NCBI GenBank assembly: GCA_948543815.1
Contig: CAOVHW010000007.1
Location: 1 to 53,273, forward strand
DNA length: 53,273 nt
Direction: 5' to 3'
Source of the DNA: an uncultured Eubacteriales bacterium
GTDB lineage: Bacteria > Bacillota > Clostridia > Lachnospirales > CAMVHY01
A program made the position numbers and the translations under genes. Below, piece by piece: positions 34,196 to 43,367 of the stretch (position 1 is its first letter; each line of letters starts with the position of its first letter). Below the pieces are notes generated by a model, which did no database searches, was not told the DNA's origin, and saw only the letters and a list, made by a program, of their open reading frames with translations.

Positions 34196-35303
34196 ATAAA
34201 ACAGTGTTTTTGGAAATGATGGTCGGTTTATCCGGTGAACCTATAATTTTTTTTCCGTCCGATAAAATTACTTCTTTATCAATAATTGCGTTTTCAACTA
34301 CGCAATTATTTCCAATATAACTTTTATCCATTACAATTGAATTTTTTATCGAAGTATTTTCTCCCGTAAAAACTTTGCAAAATAAAACTGAATGTTCAGC
34401 GTAACCGTTGATTATACTGCCGCTGCCGATAAGACAATTTTTTATTTTCGCACCGATATTATATTTTGGCGGAGCTTCGTCACGCGGTTTAGTTTCAATA
34501 AACGGATACTGTTTTGTAAATAAGTCGCGAATGTTTTTATCAAGAAAATCCATATTTGCATCGTAATAAGATTTTATACAGTTTATATTTTTCCAGTAGC
34601 CATTAAATTTATAAGTCATTATGTTTAATTTTTTGCGGTAGCGCACAATTATGTCTTCAACAAAATTATATCGACCTTGTGGCAATATCGATTCCAATAA
34701 ATTTATCAAAAGCGTACGCGAAATTATATAAATTCCTAATGAAATTATATTTGATTGTGGTTCAATTGGTTTCTCTTCAAAATCAATTAATCGATTATTT
34801 TCATCAATTTTTACTACGCCATAATCATGTAAATTTTCATTTTGTGCCTCTTTTGTGATAATTGTTATATCTGCTTTACTTTCAACATGAAAATCAAATG
34901 CTTCCTCATAATCCATTTTGTATACCGAATTTCCTGACCCAATTATTACATATGGTTCATTACTACGTGTTAAAAATAAAAGATTTTGGTAAATTGCATC
35001 GGCAGTCCCACGAAACCAAAATGAATTATTATTTGAAAGATACGGTGAAAATACAAACAGTCCGCCATATTTACTTCCGAGATTCCACCATTTCGCTGAA
35101 GTTAAATGATTATGCAATGATCTTGAATTATATTGAGTAATAACGGATACTTTATTGATACCGGAGTTCGACATATTACTTAAAGTAAAATCTAAGGCAC
35201 GATAGCAACTACCGATTGGCATTGCGGCAGCCGCACGATTTGCCGTAAGCAATTCTAATTTTTCATTATTCCCACCAGCTAAAATTATTCCGATTGCTTT
35301 CAT
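34194..35303 (-). CDS. glgD: GlgD, ADP-glucose pyrophosphorylase regulatory subunit
   Basis: 369 residues. Nucleotidyltransferase domain followed by a left-handed beta-helix of acyltransferase-like repeats. The effector loop starts IILAGGNNEKLELLTANRAAAAMPIG, where the catalytic GGxGxRL loop is degenerate, as is usual in GlgD. It overlaps glgC by four bases, with AAGGTGA upstream, and should form a heterotetramer with GlgC. Confidence 0.94.
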   Translation of the reverse strand: MKAIGIILAGGNNEKLELLTANRAAAAMPIGSCYRALDFTLSNMSNSGINKVSVITQYNSRSLHNHLTSAKWWNLGSKYGGLFVFSPYLSNNNSFWFRGTADAIYQNLLFLTRSNEPYVIIGSGNSVYKMDYEEAFDFHVESKADITIITKEAQNENLHDYGVVKIDENNRLIDFEEKPIEPQSNIISLGIYIISRTLLINLLESILPQGRYNFVEDIIVRYRKKLNIMTYKFNGYWKNINCIKSYYDANMDFLDKNIRDLFTKQYPFIETKPRDEAPPKYNIGAKIKNCLIGSGSIINGYAEHSVLFCKVFTGENTSIKNSIVMDKSYIGNNCVVENAIIDKEVILSDGKKIIGSPDKPTIISKNTVL

Positions 35304-36571
35304 AACTTCACCTTATCCATAATTAAAGATTGACCGCTTTCAAGGCAATTATTTTGGAAATTCAATTCATCTCCAAAAACAACGCAATTTTTACCGATAG
35401 TAACATTATCAGGAACAGAAGAATTTCCTCCGATAACACTTATTCCGGTATTATAAATTTTTGGTTCGAGAACATTGACAATATTGTCGCCGATACCAAT
35501 TTTTACATTTTCACCAATTGTAACATTTTCATCAATGATACAGCGGTCAAGGACAGAATTTTTTTTGATAATGGAATTTGCCATTACAATTGAATCTTTT
35601 AAAAACGCACCTTCTTCAACAATAACATTATAACCGAGTACACAATTATAAACTTGGCCATAAATCTCACAGCCTTCAGAAATTATACAAGTATTAATGT
35701 CAGCGGTATCACCAATGTATTCAGGAACCTGATGGTCAACGCACGTATAAATTTTCCAAAAATCTTCGTAGAGATTAAAATTCGGTAGCGCTTTTACCAA
35801 TTCCATATTGGCTGACCAATATGATTCAATAGTTCCGACATCTTTCCAATAACTATCAAAACGATAAGCATATAAATTTTGATTGCTATCGAGCATAGCC
35901 GGAATAATATGTTTACCAAAATCACTATCTTGATGAATTTTGTTATCATCTATAAGTGCTTGGCGAAGTTTCTCCCACGTAAAAATATATATCCCCATTG
36001 ATGCAAGATTATTTTTAGGATTTTTCGGTTTTTCCTCAAACTCAAATATTTTATCATTTTCATCTGTATTCATAATTCCGAAACGACTTGCCTCATTCCA
36101 ATCAACTTCTAATACGGCAATAGTTGCGTCACAATTTTTTTCTTGATGATACTCCAACATTTTTGAGTAATCCATTTTATAGATATGGTCGCCGGAGATT
36201 ACCAAAACATATTCAGGATTGTATGAATCAATATAACTTATATTTTGATAAATTGCATTGGCAGTTCCGGAATACCATTCACCTTGGGTTCCTTTTAAGT
36301 GTGGCGCTAAAATAGTTGCTCCACCATTAGAACGGTCTAAGTCCCACGGAATTCCGATACCAATATGGCGATTTAAAATTAATGGTTGGTATTGAGTTAG
36401 GATACCAACGGTATCGATACCGGAATTTACGCAATTACTAAGAGTGAAATCGATAATTCTATATTTACCGCCAAAAGGTACGGCAGGTTTAGCTTTAGTT
36501 TTAGATAAGATACCTAAGCGGCTACCTTGACCGCCAGCTAAAAGCATAGCGATAATATCTTTTTTGCGCAT
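35300..36571 (-). CDS. glgC: Glucose-1-phosphate adenylyltransferase, catalytic subunit
   Basis: Makes ADP-glucose for glycogen. It has 423 residues with the intact loop LLAGGQGSRLGILSKTKAKPAVPFGG, GTANAIYQN and SGDHIYKMDY, then the beta-helix domain. The AGTAGGAGG site is strong. It is divergent from lspA. Glycogen synthase, branching enzyme and phosphorylase are not in the window, so glgCD is split from them or they lie elsewhere. Confidence 0.97.
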   Translation of the reverse strand: MRKKDIIAMLLAGGQGSRLGILSKTKAKPAVPFGGKYRIIDFTLSNCVNSGIDTVGILTQYQPLILNRHIGIGIPWDLDRSNGGATILAPHLKGTQGEWYSGTANAIYQNISYIDSYNPEYVLVISGDHIYKMDYSKMLEYHQEKNCDATIAVLEVDWNEASRFGIMNTDENDKIFEFEEKPKNPKNNLASMGIYIFTWEKLRQALIDDNKIHQDSDFGKHIIPAMLDSNQNLYAYRFDSYWKDVGTIESYWSANMELVKALPNFNLYEDFWKIYTCVDHQVPEYIGDTADINTCIISEGCEIYGQVYNCVLGYNVIVEEGAFLKDSIVMANSIIKKNSVLDRCIIDENVTIGENVKIGIGDNIVNVLEPKIYNTGISVIGGNSSVPDNVTIGKNCVVFGDELNFQNNCLESGQSLIMDKVKL

Positions 36572-36673
36572 AATTATTCCTCCTACTTATAATTTATATC
36601 AATCGTATCATAAAATTATATTGATATGGAAAAAATATTGTAAAAAATTCATGGCAAAAAAAGGAGAAAGCAA

Positions 36674-37093
36674 ATGATAAAAATAATTTGGGCAGTACTA
36701 TTAATTTTTTTAGATAATTTGACAAAATTTTTTGCCGTTAGATATTTAAAAGGTAAAGAATCAATTAATTTATATCTAATAAAATTAACATATGTAGAGA
36801 ATCGAGGAGCAGCATTTGGAATTTTACAGGGCCAAAAAATTTTTTTCATTATAATTACATTTTGCGTGCTCATTGCAATAATTTATTACTATGAAAAAGT
36901 TAATACGCTCTCAAAATTATCTTTGATATTTATATTTTCAGGGACAGTTGGAAATTTTATCGGTAGATTATTTTTTGGCTACGTCGTAGATTTTATCGAA
37001 CTATCTTTTATAGATTTTCCCGTATTTAATTTGGCCGATATTTTTTTAACAATAGGTACTATCATTTTAGGATTTGTTACTTTAAAAAATTAA
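36674..37093 (+). CDS. lspA: Lipoprotein signal peptidase (LspA)
   Basis: Membrane aspartyl protease that cleaves prolipoproteins before the lipidated Cys. It has 139 residues and four helices. The catalytic aspartates are in VVDFI (Asp106) and FNLAD (Asp122). YVENRGAAFGI is intact. In GNFIGRL, residue 97 is Gly where most LspA have Asp (GNLIDR). The RBS is AAAAGGAG. At least two likely substrates, the amino-acid-binding lipoprotein and the hydrolase, are encoded in this window. Confidence 0.94.
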   Translation: MIKIIWAVLLIFLDNLTKFFAVRYLKGKESINLYLIKLTYVENRGAAFGILQGQKIFFIIITFCVLIAIIYYYEKVNTLSKLSLIFIFSGTVGNFIGRLFFGYVVDFIELSFIDFPVFNLADIFLTIGTIILGFVTLKN

Positions 37094-37135
37094 AATTATG
37101 TACTAAAATAATTTTATATCTAGGAGGTTTTTATA

Positions 37136-38179
37136 ATGCCCAGTATAAATGTTCGTTCTAGTGCGAATTTAATAAAGGCACAGGGAGTTTCTTCATGCTA
37201 TAATGAACAATTTAAATTAGTATCAGAGGGACTCGCTACAAAATATAAATTTTACGTAAATAGTATGAAAAAAAGTGACATCGTTCATTATCATACGGTT
37301 AATTTGAGTTACTATTTTGAGAGATTGATTCAAAAACATAAGAAAGCTGGTATTGGTTACGTACATTTTTTACCCGATACAGTTGATAATAGTTTAAATA
37401 TGCCATTAATTTTCAAAAAAGTTTTTTATAAATATCTTTTATCTTTTTATAACAATATGGATTATTTGGTAGCAGTTAATCCGTGCGTAATAGAAAAATT
37501 GCGTAAATACGGCGTAACTAAACCAAAAATTATTTATATACCGAATTATGTTTCGGAAAAAGAATTTTATCCACTGCCATCAGAAAAAATTAATGCAATA
37601 AAAAGTAAATATGATTTTGATAAAAATAAATTTGTAGTCTTAGGCGTTGGACAATTGCAAACACGTAAAGGTGTTGCAGATTTTGTTCAAACCGCAAAAA
37701 ATCTTCCTGATATACAATTTGTATGGGCAGGTGGATTTTCATTTGGGAAAATTTCGGATGGCTACAAAGAAATTAAATCGCTCATTAAAAATTCACCGTC
37801 AAATATAAAATTTTTGGGAATCGTTGACCGCAAAGATATGAATGAAATTTATAATATGGCAGACATTTTATTTTTACCGTCATTTGATGAATTATTTCCA
37901 ATGGCAATTTTAGAATCATATTGCTGTAAGACACCGGTGCTTTTACGCGACATTGATATTTATCCGCGAATTTTGTTCGATAGTTATATGAAAGCAAATA
38001 GCGTTAAAAACTTTACACAAATTATTGATGAGCTTAGCAAAAATAAATTATTGCAAGCAAAATGGCAAGATAAAGTTTGGGAGTGTCATGAATATTATTC
38101 CAAAGAAAATATTTTGCGAATGTGGGACAATCTTTATAGTGAAGCTTATGATAAATTAAAAAAGAGTACACTCAAATGA
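37136..38179 (+). CDS. GT4-family glycosyltransferase, probably lipid or polysaccharide
   Basis: 347 residues, GT-B fold. The N-terminal half has DIVHYHTVNLSYYF. The second half has VVLGVGQLQTRKGVADFVQ, VDRKDMNEIYNMADILFLPS and the C-terminal EX7E-like ELFPMAILE. The ATG follows AGGAGG. It overlaps the next gene, an LPG-synthase-like membrane protein, by four bases. This pairing is common for diacylglycerol glucosyltransferases in Firmicutes. The acceptor is not proven. Confidence 0.88.
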   Translation: MPSINVRSSANLIKAQGVSSCYNEQFKLVSEGLATKYKFYVNSMKKSDIVHYHTVNLSYYFERLIQKHKKAGIGYVHFLPDTVDNSLNMPLIFKKVFYKYLLSFYNNMDYLVAVNPCVIEKLRKYGVTKPKIIYIPNYVSEKEFYPLPSEKINAIKSKYDFDKNKFVVLGVGQLQTRKGVADFVQTAKNLPDIQFVWAGGFSFGKISDGYKEIKSLIKNSPSNIKFLGIVDRKDMNEIYNMADILFLPSFDELFPMAILESYCCKTPVLLRDIDIYPRILFDSYMKANSVKNFTQIIDELSKNKLLQAKWQDKVWECHEYYSKENILRMWDNLYSEAYDKLKKSTLK

Positions 38180-39192
38180 AAAAATTTTTTCAAAAAAATT
38201 GGTTCGGATTGCTATCAATAACTATATCTTTTGTTATCCTTGCCTCGTTAATATTTTCGGAAGGTATCGGAAAATTTTATTCAATTTTAGTTAATCTTGA
38301 CATATATTTTTTACTTTATGCATTTGCTGCAATAATTTTGTATTGCATATTTGACGGTTTCATACTTTTTTTGTTAACCAAAATAAAATATAAATCCTAC
38401 AATTTTTTTACTGCGTTGAAAACTTCTGTCATCGGACTTTTTTATAGCGCAATTACACCGTTGGCAATCGGTGGGCAGCCGGTGCAAATAGTAAATATGA
38501 CGCGAGCAAAAATAAAATTTGGCGACGCAGCTTCATTTATTATTATAAAAATGATTGTTTATCAAGTTGGGCTGATATTATATTCATTAGCGCCAATTTT
38601 TTTTCGTGTACATTTTGATGTTCCGAATTTTTGGGGTTTAGCAATGGCTGCATTATTTTTAAATTCAATTTTTATTTTGTCAATAATTTTTGTGTGTATA
38701 AAAAAAAATTGGGTAATAAAAATTTGTCAGGCGTATGCAAATTTTTTCTCTAAAACAAAATTTTTTAGATTAAAAAATCCAGATTCAACATTAAAAAAAA
38801 TGATGGAGCAAATAAATTTGTTTAATGAGAGTACAAAAATTATTGAGAGCAAAAAATTTCATTTGGTTTTAGTAAGTTTGCTGACATTTTTACAGCTTTC
38901 AATTTATTATTCAATAGCATATTTTGTTTTCAAAAGTTTTGGAATCGCTTGCAATATTTTTAATGTCATTTTTATAACTTCATTAATTTATATGATAACA
39001 GCATTTGTCCCTATTCCCGGAGCAAGTGGTGCGAATGAGGGCGCATTTTTTATTTTTTTTCGAAGTTTGTTGTCACAAAATTCTGTTATACCGATAATTT
39101 TTGTTTGGCGATTCATAACTTATTATTTTTTAATTTTCGTCGGTGGAATAATAATTATTATTGATATGTTGAAACGTCGAACTGATTTATAA
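38176..39192 (+). CDS. LPG-synthase-like transmembrane protein (UPF0104 family)
   Basis: 338 residues with about eight helices. The family core is visible in FYSAITPLAIGGQPVQIVNM and the C-terminal FVPIPGASGANEGAFFIFF. This is the membrane domain of lysylphosphatidylglycerol synthase without its catalytic C-terminal domain, so it is more likely a flippase-like or lipid-handling protein. Its ATG overlaps the stop of the glycosyltransferase. Confidence 0.9.
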   Translation: MKKFFQKNWFGLLSITISFVILASLIFSEGIGKFYSILVNLDIYFLLYAFAAIILYCIFDGFILFLLTKIKYKSYNFFTALKTSVIGLFYSAITPLAIGGQPVQIVNMTRAKIKFGDAASFIIIKMIVYQVGLILYSLAPIFFRVHFDVPNFWGLAMAALFLNSIFILSIIFVCIKKNWVIKICQAYANFFSKTKFFRLKNPDSTLKKMMEQINLFNESTKIIESKKFHLVLVSLLTFLQLSIYYSIAYFVFKSFGIACNIFNVIFITSLIYMITAFVPIPGASGANEGAFFIFFRSLLSQNSVIPIIFVWRFITYYFLIFVGGIIIIIDMLKRRTDL

Positions 39193-39227
39193 TAGAGAAT
39201 TTATAGTAAAAAATTTTTAAAATGATA

Positions 39228-39256
39228 TTGACGTGTTTGGGATGATAATGTAAAAT
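39228..39256 (+). promoter_or_regulatory. Promoter of the hydrolase-propeller operon
   Basis: TTGACG (39228-39233), a 17-base spacer and TAAAAT (39251-39256), 29 bases before the ATG, which has AAAGGAGAG. Confidence 0.65.
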
Positions 39257-39285
39257 AAAATAAATTTATTAAAGGAGAGATTTTA

Positions 39286-39945
39286 ATGAAGTTTAAAAAT
39301 CTTTGTTTTATATTTGTATTGTGTTTATTTTCTTTTTTATGTGTTGGGTGCAAGAAAGAAGATGTAAAAGAATACGAAAGGTTAAAGCAAGAAGACATAA
39401 AAAAGTGGCAAGTAATTGAAAATATATATAAAGATGATGGGTATTATGACGTATATAAAAAAGGTTCAATATTGGTTACAAAAGATTTTATGAATAGCAG
39501 TTCATTTTATATTGGCCATGCCGCAATTATGTACAACAAAGATAGAATAGTAGAAGCTAATCCGGATAAAAATGGCGAAGTTGGTGTTACGTCGGGGGTA
39601 CATTTAGGCAATAATAATTGGAATGAAACCAAGGTAAAAGAAACATGTTATCAAGCATTGCCTCGTGTTGCAGAAAATCGTGAGGTTGTAAGTGAAAAAG
39701 ATATGGAGCTTGCTGCAAATTGGTGTGAAAAACAAATTGGTAAACATTATTTTAGCCCGGTTAGTCTTGAAGCTATAAAGTCTTGGAGAACTGAAAGGAG
39801 CGAATTTTATTGTTCACATTTAGTTTGGGCAGGTTATAATGATGCAGTTGGTATTGATTTAGCACCTGGCGCTACTACTTGGGTAGCTCCGGCGGATTTG
39901 CTTAATAAAAATTATGTTAAAGTTATCTATTCAAGGCCAAAATAA
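39286..39945 (+). CDS. YiiX-type (permuted NlpC/P60) cysteine hydrolase lipoprotein
   Basis: 219 residues. A hydrophobic leader ends in the lipobox-like LCVGC with Cys22 as lipid acceptor, although Cys at -3 is unusual. The domain begins GSILVTKD. His78 lies in GHAAIMY and Cys176 in FYCSHLVWAGY, so His precedes Cys. That is the permuted order of the YaeF/YiiX/LRAT-like branch of NlpC/P60. Glu90 in VEANP may be the third catalytic residue. The usual substrates of this branch are amide or thioester bonds in peptides or lipids, unknown here. The stop TAA shares a base with the next ATG, so it is translationally coupled to the propeller genes. Confidence 0.88.
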   Translation: MKFKNLCFIFVLCLFSFLCVGCKKEDVKEYERLKQEDIKKWQVIENIYKDDGYYDVYKKGSILVTKDFMNSSSFYIGHAAIMYNKDRIVEANPDKNGEVGVTSGVHLGNNNWNETKVKETCYQALPRVAENREVVSEKDMELAANWCEKQIGKHYFSPVSLEAIKSWRTERSEFYCSHLVWAGYNDAVGIDLAPGATTWVAPADLLNKNYVKVIYSRPK

Positions 39946-41021
39946 TGGGCAAATTTTTAAAGAAATACAAATTTTATGCAATAACGTCCATTTTTTTATT
40001 ATTAATGAGTGGAGTTTTGTTTAGTGAAAGCTTAAGTAAAAAATTTGACCCAAACTTTAGGCTAGGAGTAATTTTTACATCGTCTGTGTGGGATAGAAGT
40101 TACATAAGATTTTACGATGATGATTTAAAGTTTATCCATGAAGAAAAAATTAATATTGGAGGCGCAGGTTCATATTATAATACGAAAGTATATAATGATA
40201 AATTGTACGTACCGATGCAAGGTACAGATTATGTTTCGCACCCGTATATGCTAGAATATGATTTAAATGCGGGCAAATATAATATTTTAAATGTAAAACA
40301 ACCTTTTGTTTTAAAATTTGATTTAAATGATGATTATATTTTTGTTGCTAACGGAACTCCAGGTGCGAATATAACGAAGATTGAAAGGAAAAGTAATAAG
40401 ATAGATACTATTTCATTTGAAAATATAGGACCTTCAAATTTAGTTATATTTAATAATTATCTTTATGCTTTTTTGGATGATTCTTATCCTCCGATTTCAA
40501 AATTATATAAAATAAACCCAAGTGATATGAAAGTTATAGGTGAAATTGATATAACTAACAAAGCAACTTATCATGAGAATGCAATATGTATTAAAGATGA
40601 AATATATTTTTGTAATAACCATAAATACCTTAATACTGAGCATTACGCTGTTGTTCCATGTAATACTTTAACAAAATTTAATGTAAAAACAAATGAATTA
40701 ACTGACATAAAACTTGAACATGATTATCCTTTTCAGATTCTACATTATAAGGATAGGTTTATAATTTCACATTGTGATGCTGGACATATAGGTGATGGTG
40801 TAACCGTTTATAATCTAAAAGATGGTACACAAAAATATATTACGTTGAAAAATAAAGTTAGACGTATGAATATTTATAAAAGTAAAATTTTTATTGCGTC
40901 GCAAATTGGCATTGACGTTTATGATGCGGATACGTTTGAATTAATTAATTCTTTGGAATTAGATTGGATTAATAAATTTGGAGCTAAATTTGGTGATACG
41001 TCATTTTTTATAAAACCGTAG
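39945..41021 (+). CDS. Membrane-anchored propeller-like protein, tandem copy 1
   Basis: 358 residues. One N-terminal membrane helix (about 9-29) serves as an uncleaved anchor, and the rest should be outside the cell. The body has repeated blades with motifs such as KLYVPMQGTDY, LYAFLDDSYPPISKLYKINP, GVTVYNLKDGTQKYI and GIDVYDADTFELINSL, the classic propeller blade ending. About seven blades fit the length. It starts in the last base of the hydrolase stop codon. No known family or ligand is recognised. Its C-terminal third is nearly identical to copy 3. Confidence 0.82.
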   Translation: MGKFLKKYKFYAITSIFLLLMSGVLFSESLSKKFDPNFRLGVIFTSSVWDRSYIRFYDDDLKFIHEEKINIGGAGSYYNTKVYNDKLYVPMQGTDYVSHPYMLEYDLNAGKYNILNVKQPFVLKFDLNDDYIFVANGTPGANITKIERKSNKIDTISFENIGPSNLVIFNNYLYAFLDDSYPPISKLYKINPSDMKVIGEIDITNKATYHENAICIKDEIYFCNNHKYLNTEHYAVVPCNTLTKFNVKTNELTDIKLEHDYPFQILHYKDRFIISHCDAGHIGDGVTVYNLKDGTQKYITLKNKVRRMNIYKSKIFIASQIGIDVYDADTFELINSLELDWINKFGAKFGDTSFFIKP

Positions 41022-41036
41022 TTCGAGGCCAAGATA

Positions 41037-42113
41037 ATGAGTCAATTATTTAAAAAATATAGATTTTATGCAATAGCTTCAATTTTTTTATTATTAGTGT
41101 GTGGAGTTTTTTTTAATAAAAAATCAAGCCTGAGATTTGATCCAAATTTCAGGCTTGGTGTGATTTTTAATTCATCTGCAAGCGATAAAAGCTATATAAG
41201 GTTTTATGATGATGAGTTAAAACTTATTTATGAGAAAAAACTTAACATTGGTGGTGTTGGTACGTATTGCAATACAAAAATTTATAACGGAAAATTATAT
41301 GCGCTTATGCAAGGTACAGATTATACAGCTCATCACTATATGCTTGAATATGATTTAAATACAGGTGAATATAATATTTTAGATATAAAGCAACCTTTTG
41401 TTTTAAATTTTGATTTAAATGATGATTATATTTTTGTTGCAAATGCAACTCCGCAGACAAATATAATTAAAATTGATAGAAAAAGTGGTGAATCAGATAC
41501 GATTTCATTTGAAAAGCTTATACCTTCGAGTATAATTATGCATGATAATCAATTGTATAGTGTTTTAGGTAATTCGTGCCCTCCAGTTTCAAAATTATAT
41601 AAAATAAATCCAAGTGACATGAAAGTTGTAGATAAAATTAATTTAACTGATAAAGCAAATTATCAAAAAAATTTAATATGTATTGATGATGAAATATATT
41701 TTTGTAATAACCATAAATATCTTAATACTGAGCATTACGCTGTTGTTCCATGTAATACTTTAACAAAGTTTAATACAAGAACAAATGAATTAACTGATAT
41801 AAAACTTGAGCATGATTATCCGTTTCAAATTTTACATTATAAAGATAAACTTATAATTTCGCACTGTGATGCTGGCGATATAGGTGACGGAGTTACAGTT
41901 TATAATTTAAAAGATGGTACACAAGAATATATTGAGTTAGAGAATAAAGTTGATCGCATGGATCTTTATAAAGATAAAATTTTTGTTAAGACACAATCTA
42001 AAATGGATATTTATAATGCAGATACATTTGAGTTAATTGACACTTTGAAATTAGAAAAACTTAATAAATTTGGGGCAAGGTTTGGGGCTACAGCATTTTT
42101 TATAAAACCTTAG
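41037..42113 (+). CDS. Membrane-anchored propeller-like protein, tandem copy 2
   Basis: 358 residues with the same architecture as copy 1, exactly 1,092 bases downstream. It is the most diverged copy at the N-terminal and C-terminal thirds (NSSASDKSYIRF; MDIYNADTFELIDTLKLEKLN). It shares almost base for base the segment HKYLNTEHYAVVPCNTLTKF with copy 1 and VANATPQTNIIK to LIPS with copy 3. The 15-base spacer before its ATG (TTCGAGGCCAAGATA) repeats the end of the hydrolase gene. Confidence 0.82.
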   Translation: MSQLFKKYRFYAIASIFLLLVCGVFFNKKSSLRFDPNFRLGVIFNSSASDKSYIRFYDDELKLIYEKKLNIGGVGTYCNTKIYNGKLYALMQGTDYTAHHYMLEYDLNTGEYNILDIKQPFVLNFDLNDDYIFVANATPQTNIIKIDRKSGESDTISFEKLIPSSIIMHDNQLYSVLGNSCPPVSKLYKINPSDMKVVDKINLTDKANYQKNLICIDDEIYFCNNHKYLNTEHYAVVPCNTLTKFNTRTNELTDIKLEHDYPFQILHYKDKLIISHCDAGDIGDGVTVYNLKDGTQEYIELENKVDRMDLYKDKIFVKTQSKMDIYNADTFELIDTLKLEKLNKFGARFGATAFFIKP

Positions 42114-42128
42114 TTCGAGGCCAAAATA

Positions 42129-43211
42129 ATGCGTAGATTTTTAAAGAGATATAAATTTTATGCAATTACGTCAATTTTTTTATTATTAATGTGTGGATTT
42201 TTTTTAAATGAAAAGTTAAATAAAAAATTTAACCCAAATTTTAGGCTAGGAGTAATTTTTACATCGTCCGTGTGGGATAGAAGTTACATAAGATTTTACG
42301 ATGATGATTTAAAACTTGTGTATGAAGAAAGAATTAATATCGGAGGCGCAGGTTCATATTATAATACAAAAGTATATAATGATAAATTGTATGTACCGAT
42401 GCAAGGTACAGATTATGTCTCTCATCCATATATGTTAGAGTATGATTTAAATACGAGTAAATATAATATTTTAAATGTAAAACAACTTTTTGTGTTAAAT
42501 TTTGATTTAAATGATGATTATATTTTTGTTGCTAATGCAACTCCGCAGACAAATATAATTAAAGTTGATAGAAAAAGTGGTGAATCAGATACGATTTCAT
42601 TTGAAAAACTTATACCTTCAAATTTAACAGTGTTTAATAATCAACTTTATGCTTTTTTAGGTTATTCATATCCTCCAATTTCGAAATTATATAAAATAAA
42701 TCCAAATGATATGAAAATTGCAAATGAAATTGATTTGACAGATAAAGCTGTTTATCATGAAAATACAATATGTATTAATGATGAAATGTATTTTTGTAAT
42801 AATTGTACTTGCAAATATATTGACGAAGGGAATTATAATTTTGTACCATGTAATACTTTAACAAAGTTTAATACAAAAACGAATGAATTAACTGATATAA
42901 AACTTGAACATAATTATCCTTTTCAGATTTTGCATTATAAAGATAAACTTATAATTTCACATTGTGAAGCTGGTCATATAGGTAATGGTGTAACAGTTTA
43001 TAATTTAAAAGACGGTACACAAAAATATATTACATTGAAAAATAAAGTTAGACGTATGAATATTTATAAAAATAAAATTTTTATTGCGTCGCAAACTGGC
43101 ATTGACGTTTATGATGCAGATACGTTTAAATTGATTAATTCTTTGGAATTAGATTGGATTAATAAATTTGGAGCTAGATTTGGTGATACGTCATTTTTTA
43201 TAAAACCGTAA
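42129..43211 (+). CDS. Membrane-anchored propeller-like protein, tandem copy 3 (mosaic)
   Basis: 360 residues. Residues 30-110 and the last 70 follow copy 1, while about 125-165 follow copy 2, a mosaic best explained by recombination between copies. It has a private segment NCTCKYIDEGNYNFVPC with three cysteines in place of HKYLNTEHYAVVPC, so the tip of one blade is altered. The spacer TTCGAGGCCAAAATA precedes its ATG. No further copy follows. The next 80 bases contain nothing I can identify. Confidence 0.82.
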   Translation: MRRFLKRYKFYAITSIFLLLMCGFFLNEKLNKKFNPNFRLGVIFTSSVWDRSYIRFYDDDLKLVYEERINIGGAGSYYNTKVYNDKLYVPMQGTDYVSHPYMLEYDLNTSKYNILNVKQLFVLNFDLNDDYIFVANATPQTNIIKVDRKSGESDTISFEKLIPSNLTVFNNQLYAFLGYSYPPISKLYKINPNDMKIANEIDLTDKAVYHENTICINDEMYFCNNCTCKYIDEGNYNFVPCNTLTKFNTKTNELTDIKLEHNYPFQILHYKDKLIISHCEAGHIGNGVTVYNLKDGTQKYITLKNKVRRMNIYKNKIFIASQTGIDVYDADTFKLINSLELDWINKFGARFGDTSFFIKP

Positions 43212-43295
43212 TATGTTATTACAATAAAATTCAAATAAAAAAGTGGAATATGATTTAAAAATCTCGAAATTTTTTTTGAAAAATTTGTTTCACGC

Positions 43296-43325
43296 TTGAC
43301 AATTACTTTGTTAATAAATTATAAT
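43296..43325 (+). promoter_or_regulatory. Promoter of rpmF
   Basis: Consensus TTGACA (43296-43301) and TATAAT (43320-43325) with an 18-base spacer. Confidence 0.8.
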
Positions 43326-43367
43326 CGTTTTTGATTTTGTTGAAATTTTTTTTGAGAGGTGAGTAAT

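Noticed and set aside
39930..43211. Frameshifted single long gene in place of three propeller genes
   Set aside because: Each copy has its own stop, leader, ATG and membrane anchor, and the 1,092-base period is exact.
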